From: Amborella trichopoda
Lineage: Eukaryota; Streptophyta; Magnoliopsida; Amborellales; Amborellaceae
Length of the DNA: 64,000 nucleotides
Assembly (NCBI RefSeq): GCF_000471905.2
Contig: NW_006499776.1
Location: 751,166 to 815,165, forward strand
Direction: 5' to 3'
A program made the position numbers and the translations under genes. The notes beneath the pieces are model-generated. The model did no database searches. It saw nothing but the letters and a program-made list of their open reading frames with translations, and was not told the origin of the DNA. Below are positions 51,263 through 62,600 of this stretch, one piece after another; positions within the stretch are counted from its first letter, which is position 1, and the number at the start of each line of letters is the position of its first letter.

Positions 51263-54200
51263 GGTCATGCAATAAGGACCGAGGCTGAGCCGTTTAGCTC
51301 AAGAAGTGTGGATTGAGGCTAAGCAGTTTCGGGTCATGCAATATGGACCGAGGTAGAGTAGTTTAGGGCCATGCAATATGGAACGAGGCTGAGAAATATA
51401 GGCGAGAATTATGGACGGATGCTGTGTTGTTTAGGGTCAAGAACTATGGACCTATGCTGAGCAGTTAGGGTCATGCAGTATGGACCCAGGATGAGCTGTT
51501 GAGGGTCATGCAGTATAGACCGATGCTGAGTAGTTTACGATAATTCACTATGAACCGAGGCTGAGAAGTGTTGGGTCATGCCGTATGGACCGAGGTAGAG
51601 CTATATGGGGTTATGCAGTACGGACTTATGCCAAGCAGTTAAGGGCCATGCACTGTGGACATATGCTGAGAAGTTTAGAGTCATGCAGTATGGATCGAGG
51701 CTAAGCAGTTTAGGGTCATGCAGCATGGTCCGCGGCTTAGCAATTTAGGGTCATGTAGTATGAACTTTTAGGTTCATGCAGTATGGCTCGAGGCTGAGCA
51801 ATTTAGCGTCATGCAGTATGGACCGAGGCTGAGTAGTTTAGGATCATTTAAGATGAACCGAGGCTGAGCAGTATAGGGTCATGCACTATGGATCAACGCT
51901 GAGCAATTTAAAGTCATGCAGTATGGTCTTAAGGTGAGCGATATGGGGTATTGTTGTATGGATGGAGTCTAAGCCGTTTAACATCATGGAGTTTGGACCA
52001 TGGCTGAGAAGTTAAGTTTCATCTAGTATGGAGCGAGGCTGAACAATTTAGGGTCATGCAGTATGGTCTGAGGCTGAGTAGTTTTGGGTCATGCAATATG
52101 GACCGAGGCTGAGCAATTTAAGGTCATGCAATACGGATCGAGGATGCTCAGTTCAGGGTCATTGAGTAATGGATCGAGGCTGAGTAGTTTAGGATTATGC
52201 CGTATGGACCGAGACTGAGTAGTTTAGGGTGATGTCGTATGGATTGCGGATGAGCAGTTTAGGGTCACGCAGTATGCACCGAGGCTAAGTAGTTTAGGGT
52301 CCTACGGTATGGAACGAGTCAAAGCAGTTCATGGTTACGCATTGTGGAACGAAGCTAAGGAGTTTAGGGTCATGCAGTATTGACTGCGGCTGAGCCGTAT
52401 AGGGTAATGCAGTATGGAGTGAGGCCGAGCAGTTTTGGGTGATTTAGTATGGACCGAGGCTACGATGTTTAGGGTCGTTCAGTACTGACCAAGGTGAAAA
52501 AGTTTAAAATCATGTAGTATGGACCGAGGCTGAGAGGTTTTAAGTCAAGCAATATGGACCTATGCTGAGCAGTTTAGGGTCAAGCTCTATGGACCTGCGC
52601 TGAGCAGTTTAGGGTTAGGCAGTATGGAATGAGGTTGAGCAATTTAGGGTCATGCAGTATGGACCGAGGCTGTGCAGTGTAACCTCAAGCAATATGGACC
52701 AAGGCTGAGCAGACCGAGGTTGAGCAGTCTAGAGTCATGTGTTATGGACAGAGGCTGAGGAGTTTATGGTCGAGCAGCATACATCGAGGCTGAGCAGTTT
52801 GGGGTCCTGCAGTATGTACCGAGGAAGAGAAGTTGAGGGTCATACAGTATGGACCGAGGCTGAGCAGTATAAGGACATGCAGTATGGATCGATGCTGAGC
52901 ACAAGAGGGTCAGGTAGTATGGACCTAAGCAGAGCCGTTTAGGGTCATGCAAAATGGACGAGGCTGAACAGTTTAGCATCTTCCAGTATGGGCCGAGGCT
53001 GAGCAATTATGGTTCCTGCTCTATGGCCCAAGACTGAGCAGTTTAGGCTGCTCCAGTATGGACTGAAGCTGAGATGTTATAGGTCAAGCTGTATGGATCG
53101 AGGCTGAGCAATTTAGGATCGTGCAATTTGAACCGAGGCTGAGCAGTTTAGGGTCATGCATTATCTATCGAGGCGAAGGAGTTTAGGGTCGTGCAATATA
53201 GATCAGGGCCGAGCAGTCTAGGGTCATGCAGTATGGAATGAAGCTGAGCAGTTTAGGGTCATGCAGTATGAACTGAGGCTGAACAGTATAGGGACATGCA
53301 GTATGAAGTGAGACTGAGCAGTATAAGGACATGCAGTATTGATCGATGCTGAGCACTTGAGGGTCATGCAGTATCGACCTAAGCTGAGCCGTTTACGGAC
53401 ATGCGGTATGGACCGAGGCTGAGCAGTTTAGGTTCCTGCTTTATGGATCGAGACTGGGAAGTTAGGCTCCTCTAGTACGGACCGAAGCTGAGATGTTTTT
53501 GGGCAAACAGTATGGATCGAGGTTGAACAATTTAGGGTCATGCAATATTAACCGAGGCTCGGCAGCTTAGGGTCATGCATTATGGACCGAGGTTGAGAAG
53601 TTTATGGTCACACAATATAAGTCGGAGCTAAGGAGTTTAGGGTCATGCAGTATGGACCAAGGCTGAACAGTTTAAGATCATGCAGCATGGACCAAGGCTG
53701 AGAAGTATAGGGTCATGCGGTATGGATACATGCGAAGCACTAATGCAATATGAATCCATGCGGAGCATGTTTTGGTCATGCAGTATGGACCTAAGCTGAG
53801 TAGTTTAGGGGCATGCTATATGGACCAAGGTTGAGTAGTTCTGCATCATGCAGTACGGGCCGAGGCAGAGCAATTTTGCATCATCCAGTATGGACCGAGG
53901 CTGAAATGTTTCGGGTCGTGCAATATGGACCGAGGCTGAACAGTTTAGGATCATCCGGTATGGACCGAGGCTAAACAGTTTTGGGTCATGCTGTAAGGAC
54001 CGAGGCTATGCAGTTTAGGGTCATGCAATATGAATCGTGGCTGACCAGTTTAGGGTCATGCAGTATGGACCGAGGCTTAGCCGTTTAGGGTCGTGCAGTT
54101 TGAACTGAGGCTAAGCAGTTTAGGGTCTTACAGTTTGGATTGTGGCTAAGAAGTTTTCGATCAAACAGTATGGACCGAGGCTTGGCAGTTTTCATGCCAT

Positions 54201-57200
54201 AAGGATTGAGGTTACGCAGTTTAGGGTCATGCAATATGGTCCGAGGTGGAGCAGTATAGGGTCATGCAGTATGGGCTAACGCTGACCTATTTAGGGTTAG
54301 GTCGTATGGACATAAGATGAGCAGTTTAGGGTATTGTAGTAGGGACTGAGGCTGAGCAGTTTAACATCATGTAGTATGGACCGAGGCAGAGCAGTTTAGC
54401 GACATCCAGCATGGACCGAGGCTGAGTAGTTTTGGGTCATGCAATATGGACCGAGGCTGAGCAGTTTAGGGTCATGCAGTATGGATCGAGGCTAAGCGGT
54501 TTAGGGTCATGGAATATTGTCCGAGGTAGAGTAGTTGAGAGTCATGCAGTATGGACCGAAGTTGAGCAATTTAGGGTCAAGCTGTATGGACCGATTATGA
54601 GCTATGTAGGGTCAGGCAGTATGGACCGAGGCAGACCATGTTAGGGTCACGATTTATGGATAGAGGCTGAGCAGTTTTAGGACGTATAGTATGGATCGAG
54701 AATGAGCAATTTAGGTTCATGCAGTATGGACCGAGGCCGAGCAGTTTCGGGTAATATAGTATGGATCGTCGGTGCGTAGTTTCAGGTCATGCAGTATGCA
54801 CCGAGGCGAAGCAGTTAGGGTCATGCTGTATGGATCAACGCTGACCTGTTTAGGGTTATGTAGTATGGACTTAAGTTGTGAAGTCTAAGGTATTGCAATA
54901 TGGACCGAGGCTGAGCAGTTTAACATCATGTAGTATGGACCGAGGCAGAGCAGTTTAGCGTCATTTAGTATGGACCTAGGCTGAGTAGTTTTGGGTCATG
55001 CAATATGGACAGAGGCTGAGCAGTTTAGGTTCATGCAGTGTGGATCGAGGCTAAGCAGTTCTGGGTCATGCAATATGGTTTGAGGCGAAGTAGTTTAGGG
55101 TCATGCAGTCTGGATCGAGGCAGAGAAATTTAGTCTCAGGCTGTATGGACCGATGCTGAGTGGTTTAAGGTCAGGCAATATGGACCGTGACTGAGCAGTT
55201 TCGGCTCATCCAGTATTGACCGAGGCTTAGTAGTTATAGGTCATGCAGTATGGAGCGAGGCTTAGAAATTTAGTGTCAAGCAGTATGGACCGATGCTGAG
55301 CTATTTACGGTCAGGCAGTATGGAACTATGCTGAATAGTTAGGGTCATGCAGTATGCACCGAGGATGAGCAATTGAGGGTCATGCAGTGTGGAAAGAGGT
55401 TGGGTAGTTTACATTCGTGCAGTATCGACTAAGGCTGAGCAGTTTAGGATCATGCAGTATGGATCGAGGTAGAGCAGTTTAGGTTCATGCAGTATGGACC
55501 GAGGATATGTTGTTTGGGGTTTTGCAGTATGGACCGAGGCATAGCAGTTTATGGGCATTCAGTATGTACTAAGGCTGAGGAGGTTAGGTTCATGCAGTAT
55601 GGACCGAGGATGAACTAATTAGGGTCATGAAGTCTGGACCGTGGCATTGCGGTTTGGGATCATGCCGTATGGACTAAGGATGAGCAATTTGGGGTCATGC
55701 AATACGGACTGAGTCGGAGCACTTTAGGGTCATACAGTAAAGACTGAGGCTGAGCTTTTTAGGGTCATGCAGTATGGATTGAGGCTGAACAGTTTAAGGT
55801 CATGCAGTACAAACAAAGTGTTAGAGGTTTAGAGTTTTGTAGTGTGGACCTAAGCAGATAATTTCAAAGTCGTGCCGTATGGTTCGAGGCTGCAAAGTTT
55901 AAGGTCGTGCATATTTGACCTACACAATGCAGTTTAGGGTCATGCAGTATCGATCGAGGCTGAGTAATTTAGGGTTCTGCTGAAGAGATCGAGGATGAGC
56001 AGTTTAGGGTCATGCAGTATGGATCGAGGCTGAGCAGTTTAGGGTCCTACATAACTAACCGAGGTTGAGCTGTTTTGAGTCATCCTGTATGGGCTGAGGT
56101 TGTGCAGTTTTGTGTCCTGCAGTATGGACCGAGGCAGAGCAGCTTAGGGTCATGCAGTATGGACCAAGGCATAGCAGTTTAGGGTCATGCAATATTGTCC
56201 AAGGTCGAACAATGTAAAGTCATGCAGAATGGATCGAGTCTGAGCAGTTTAGGGTGATGAAGTATGGACCGAGGCTGAGCAGTTTAGCATCATCCAATAT
56301 GAACAGAGGCTGAGTAGTTTAGAGTCATGCAGTATAGACCGAGGCTGAGCAGTATAGGGTCATGTAGTATGAACCAACATTGAGCAGTTTAGGGTCATGA
56401 AGTACAGAACGAGGCTACGCAGTTTAATGTCATCCAGTATGGACCGAGGCTGAGTAGCTTAGGGTCTTGCAGTCTGGATCAAAGTTGAGGAATTTCGTGT
56501 CATGAAGTGTGTATCAAGGCTAAGCAGTTTAGGGTCATGTAATATGGATTGAGGCGGAGTAGTTTAGGGTCTTCCGGTATGGACCGAGGCTGAGCAATAT
56601 AGGGTCAAGAATAATGGACCGATGCTGTGCTGTTTAGGGTTAGGGACTATGGACCTATGCTGAGCAGTTAGGGTCATCCAGTGTGGACCGAGCATGAGCA
56701 GTTGAGGGTCATCCAGTATGGACCGAGGTTGAGCAGTTTACGATCGTGAAGTATGGACCGAGGCTGAGCAGTTTAAGATAATTCATTATGCACCGAGGCG
56801 GAGCCGTTTAGGGTATTGCAGTATGGACCAAGTCTGAGCAGTGTTGGGTCGTGCCGTATGGACCGAGGCTTAGCTGTATAGGGTTATGAAGTATGGACCG
56901 ATGCTGAGCTATTTAAGGCCATGCACTATGGTCCTATGCTGAGAATTTTAGAGTCATGCAGTATGGACCGAGGCTAAGAAGTTTAGGGTCACAAAGCATG
57001 GATCGAGGATTAGCAGTTTAGGGTCGTGTAGTATGTACCAAGACATAAGCAGTTTAACGTCATGCATTATGGCTCGAGGCAGAGCAGTTTAGGGTCATGT
57101 AGTATGAACCAAGGATGAGCAGTTTAGGGTCGTTCAGTATGGACTGAGGCTGAGCAGTATAGGGTCATGCAATATGGTTTGACGTTAAGCAGTTTAAAGT

Positions 57201-59670
57201 CTGGAGTATTGTCTTAACCTGTGCGGTATAAGGTATCGCAATATGGACAGAGGCTGAGCCATTTAGCGTCATGCACTATGGACCATGGCTGAGAAGTTTT
57301 GCATCATCTAGTATTGACCGAGGCTGAAAAATTTAGGGTCATGCAGTATGGTCCGAGGCCGAGCAGTTTCGCAATATGGACCGAGGCTGAGCTGCTCAGG
57401 GTCATGCAGCGCAGACCAAGGATGAGAAGTTTAGGGTCATTGAGATTGGATCGAGGCTAAGTAGTTTATAGTCATGCAATATGGATCGAGGCTAAGCAGT
57501 TAAGGCATGGTTCGAGGCTGAGCAGTTTGGGGTAATGCAGTATGCACTGCTGCTGAAAAATTTAGGATCCTGCAGCATGGAACGAGGCAAAGCAGTTTAG
57601 GGTCATGCAGTGTGGACCGTGGCTGAGCAGTTTAGGGTAATGCAGTATGGACCGTGGCTGAGCTGTATACGGCCATGTGGACTAAGGCTGAGCAGTTTAG
57701 GTTGATGCAATATGGACCGAGGCTAAGTCGCTTAGGGTCATGCTGTAAGGACTGAGGTGAAGAAGTTTAGAATCATGTAGTATGGACCGAGGCCGAGAGA
57801 TTTAGGGTTAGGCAGTATGGATCGAGGCTGTGCAATTTAGGGTCATGCAGTATGGACCAAGGCTGTGCACAATAGGGTCAACCAATATGAATCGAGGATG
57901 AGCAGTTTAGGGCCACGCAACATGAACAGAGGTTGCGATTGTTTAGGATTATGCATTATGGACCGAGGCGAAGGCGTTTGGGGTCAAGCAGTATACATCG
58001 AGGATGAGAGGTTTAGGGTCATGAAGTATGGACTGAGGCTGAGCAGTTTACGGTCATGAAGTATGAAACAAGGCTGAGCAGTATAGGGACATGCAGTATG
58101 GATCAATGTTGACCATTGGAGGGTCATGAAGTATGGACCTAAGCTGAGCCGTTTAGGGTCATGCAGTATGGACCAAGGTTGAACAGTTTAGCATCATCCA
58201 GTATGGATAGAGGCTGAGCAGTTTAGGTTCATGCACTATGGACCGAGGCTGAGAAGTTTAGGCCCTTCCAGTATGGATTGAAGAAAAAATGTTTTAGGTC
58301 AAGCATTATGGATCGAGGCTGAGCAATTTAGGGTCATGCAATATGAACCGAGGCTGAGCAGTTTAAGGTTGTGCATTATGGACCGTGGCTGAGGCGTTTA
58401 GGGTCAAGCAGTATACATCAAGGCTACGCAGTTTAGGGGCTTGCAGTATGGACAGAGGCAGAGCAGTTTAGGGTCATGCAGTAGGGATCGAGGCTCAGCA
58501 GTTTGGGGACATGCGGTATGGATCGATGCTGAGCACTTGAGGGTCATGCAGTATGGACTTATGCTGAGCCGTTTATGGTCATGCAGTATGGACTGAGGCT
58601 AAATAGTTTAACATCATCTAGTATTGACCGTGGTTGAGCAGTTTAGGTTCATGCACTATGGACCGAGGCTGAGCAGTTTAGGTTCATGCACTATGGACCG
58701 AGGCTGAGCAGTTTAGGTTCCTACACTATGGACCGAGGCTAAGCAGTTTAGGCTCCTCCAATATGGTCCGAAGATGAGATGTTTTGGGTCTTGCAGTGTG
58801 GACCAAGGCGGAGCAATTTTGGGTCGTGCACTATGAATAGAGGTTGAGCAGTTTTGGGTCATGCATTATAGACCGAGGCTGAGGAGTTTAGGGTAGTGCA
58901 ATATAGATCGGGGCTGAGCAGTTTAGGGTCATGTAGTTTGGACCAAGGCCAAACATTTTAAGATATTGTAGTATGGACCGAGGACGAGAAGTATAAGGTC
59001 ACGCAGTATGGACCGAGACTGAGGTGTTTAACGTCTTGCCGTATGGCTCGAGGCTGAGTAGTTTAGAGTCATGAAGTATGGAACGAGGCTGAGCAGTTCA
59101 AGGTCATTCAGTACGAACTGGGGCTGAGCAATATATGGTCCTGCAGTATGGGTCGACGCTGAGGAGGTTAAGGTCATGTACTATGACCTAAGGTTATGCA
59201 CTTTAATGCTATTAAGCCTAGACCGTGGCCGAGAAGTTTAGGATCGTGCCATATGGACCGAGGCTGAAACGTTTAAGGTCATGAAGTATGGACTGATGCA
59301 GAACACTTTCGGATCATACAGTCCTGACCGAGGTTGAGTGGTTTAGGGTGATGCAGTATGGAATGAGGTAGAGCAGTTTTTGGTCATGCAGTATGGTAAA
59401 AGAATGAGTAATTAAGGTCATGCAGTATGGACCGCAGTTGAGCAGCCCAGGGTCATGCTGTATGGACCAAGTTCGAGAATTTTAGGGTCATGCAGTTTGG
59501 ACCGAGGCTAAACAACTTAGGGTCATGCAGTGTTGACCGAGGCTAAGCAGTTTTGGATCAAGCAGTATGCGTCGAGTTTGAGCAATTTAGGATCTTGCAG
59601 TATGGAACGAGGCAGAGTTGTTAAAGGTCATGTAGTATGGGCCGAGGCTGAGCAGTTTAGGGTCATGTAC
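51263..59670 (+). repeat. Satellite block B3, paralogue of 8790-17100
   Basis: The order of variants matches block B1 at offsets of about 42444-42569; anchors are listed under B1. A rare half-monomer, CAGACCGAGG following CTGAG, near 52709 matches GCGGACCGAGG at 10265. The string GATAATTTCAAAG at 55857 matches 13403, and AGTCCTG at 59320 matches 16751. The offset rises by 45 between 15592 and 16751, mostly because of an extra monomer at 58646-58715. The match to B1 ends near 59670. Nothing but satellite was seen. Confidence 0.84.
58646..58750 (+). repeat. Identical adjacent monomers (very recent 35-bp duplication)
   Basis: Monomers 58646-58680 and 58681-58715 are identical base for base, and the next one (58716-58750) differs at three positions. 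Each begins GGTTCATGCACTATGG. In this array adjacent monomers usually differ at several positions, so an exact pair marks a single-unit duplication that is recent or freshly homogenised. The paralogous place in B1 (about 16110-16180) has more diverged neighbours. Confidence 0.9.
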
Positions 59671-62600
59671 TATGGACTGCGGCTGAGCTGTATAGGGCCA
59701 TGCAGTATGGACCGAGGCACAGTAGTTTAAGGTCATGCAGTATTGACCGAGGCGAATAGGTTTTGGATCATGCTATAAGGACCAAGGCCGAGCAGTTTAG
59801 GGTCATGTCGTATGGACCGATGCTGAACAATTTAGGGTAATACAGTATGGACCGAGGCTGAGCAGTTTATTCTCATTCAGAATGGACGTAGGTGAGCAGT
59901 TTTAGGAGAAGCAGTATGGATCGAGGCAGAGCAATCTAGGGTCATGCAATATGAACCGAAGCCGAGGCATTTTGGGTCATGCATTATGAACCAAGGCTGA
60001 GGAGTTTTGGGTCATGCAGTAAAAATCAAGGCTGAGAAGTTTAGGGTCATGAAGTATGGACCGAGGCTGAACAGTATAGGGTCATGTAGTGTGGAAAGAG
60101 GCGGAGTAGTATAAGGTCATGCAGTATGGATCGATGTTGAGGGTCGTGCATTATTGAATGAGGCTGAAACGTTTAGGGTCATGCGGTATGGACTAAGGCT
60201 GATCAGTGTAGGCTCATCCAATATGGACCGATGCTGAGCAGTATTGGGTTGTGTAGTGTGGACTGAGGTTGCGCAGTTTAGGGTCATGCAATATGAATCA
60301 AGGCTGAGCAGTTTAGGTTCATGTAGTATGGACCGAGGCTAACGAGTTCAAGGTCATACAGTATGGCTCGAGGCTGAGCATTTTAGGGTCATGCAGTATG
60401 GAAGTGACTGAGCAGTCCATGGTCTTTCAGTTTGGACCAAGGTTGAGAAGTATAGAGTCATGCAGTATGGATCGACGCTGAGCAGTTTAGGGTCATGCGG
60501 TAAGGACTTAACTCGAGCAGCAAGGGTATTGCAGTATGGACTTAGGCTGAGCAGTTTAGCTTCGTGTAGTATGGACCGAGGTTGACCAGTTTATGGCCAC
60601 GCAATAAGAATGGAGGCAGAGCAGTTTACGGTTATGCAGTATGGACCGAGGCTGAGCTATTTAGGGTTATTCAGTATGAACCGAGGCTTAACAGTATATG
60701 GTCATGCAGTATGGGTCGACGCAGAGCAGTTTAAGGGTATGCATTGTGGACTTAATCTGGGCCACTTTGGTTATTAGAGTGTGGACCGGGGCTATGCGGT
60801 TTAGCGTCATGCAGTATGGACCAAGGCTGAGAAGTTTAGCATCAAAAAGTATGAACCCAGGCTGAGCAATTTAGGGTCATCCGAAATGGACTGGGGCTGA
60901 GCAATTTAGGGTCATGCAATATGGTCCGAGGCTAAGCAGTTTAGGGTCATGCAATATGGATCGAGGCTGAGCAGTTTGTGGCATTGCATTATGGACCGAG
61001 GCTGTGGAGTTTAGCATCATGCAATATAGATCGAGGCTGAGTAGTATCGGGACAAGCAGTATGGACCGATGCAAAGTCGTTTAGGGTCATGCAGTATGGA
61101 CCTATGTTGAGCAGTTACGGTCATGAATTTTGGACCGAGGATGAGCAGTTGAGGGTTATGGAATATGGTCCTAGGCTGAGCAGTTTACGATCATACAGTA
61201 TGGACAAGGGCTGATAAGTTTAGGATCATGCAGTATGGATCGAGGATGTGCCATTTACAGTATGAACCAAGCTCGAGCCGTTAAGGGTCATGTAATATGG
61301 ACTGAGATTGAGTAGTTTAGGGTCATGCAGTATGGACCGAGGCTGAGTAGTCTTGGGTCATGCAGTATGGATCGAGGCAGAGCCGTATAGGGTCATGCAG
61401 TATGGACCCATGCTGAGCAGTTTAGAGTCACACAATATGGACCCATGCTGAGAAGTTAAGGGTCATGTTGTATGGAGTGAGGCTGAGCAATTTGGGGTCA
61501 TGCATTATGGACATAAGCTGAGCAATTTTGGGTATTATAGTATGGATCGTGGCTGAACAGTATAGGGTCACGCAGTAAGGACCTAGGCGGAACAGTATAA
61601 GGTCATGCAGTATGGATCGATGTTGAGGGTCGTGCAATATGGATCGAGGTTGAAACATTTTGGGTCATGCGGTGTGGACCGAGGCTGAGCAGTGTAGCCT
61701 CATCCAATATGGACCGATGCTAAGCGGTTTTGAGTCATGCAGTGTGGACCGAGGATGAGAAGTTTAGGGTCATGCAATATGAATCGATGTTGAGTAGTTT
61801 AGGGTCACACAGTATAGACCGAGGCGAAGGAGTTCCAGGTTGTACAGTATGGCTCGAGGCTGAGCAATTTAGGGTCATGCAGTATGGACCGAGGATGAGC
61901 AGTTTAGGGTCTATCAGTATGGACCAAGGTTGAGGAGTATAGAGTCATGTAGTATGGATCGACACTGAGCAGTTTAAGGTCATGCGGTGAGGACATAACT
62001 TGAGCAGTATTGAGTATTGCAGTATGGACCGAGGCTGACCAATTTAGCTTCATGCAGTATTGATCGAGGCTGAGCAGTTCAAGGTCAAGCAATATGAACC
62101 GAGGCTGAGCATTTTATGGTTCTGCAGTACGGACCAAGGCTGAGCAATTTAGGGTCATTCTATATGGATTGGGGCTAAGCAGTATATGGTCATGCAGTAT
62201 GGGTCGACGTTGAGCTGTTTAGGGGCATGCATATGGACTTAATCTGGGTCGTTTCTTGTATTAGAGTGTGGATCGAGGCTATGCAGTTTAGCTTCATGCA
62301 GTATGGACCAAGGCTAAGAAGTTTAGCATCAATGAGGATTATGCCAGGCTGAGCAATTTAGGGACATGCGGTATGGACTGAGGCGGAGCAGTTTAGGTAC
62401 ATGCAATATGGACCGAGGCTGAGCAGTTTGGGGTCATGCAGTATGGACCAAGGCTGAGCAGTTTAGGGTCATGCATTATGGACCGAGGCTGTAGGATTTA
62501 GGGTCATGCAGTATAGATCAAGGCTGGGCAGTATCGGGTCGAGCAGTATGGACCGAAACTAAGTTGTTTAGGGTCATGCAATATGGATCTAAGCTGAACA

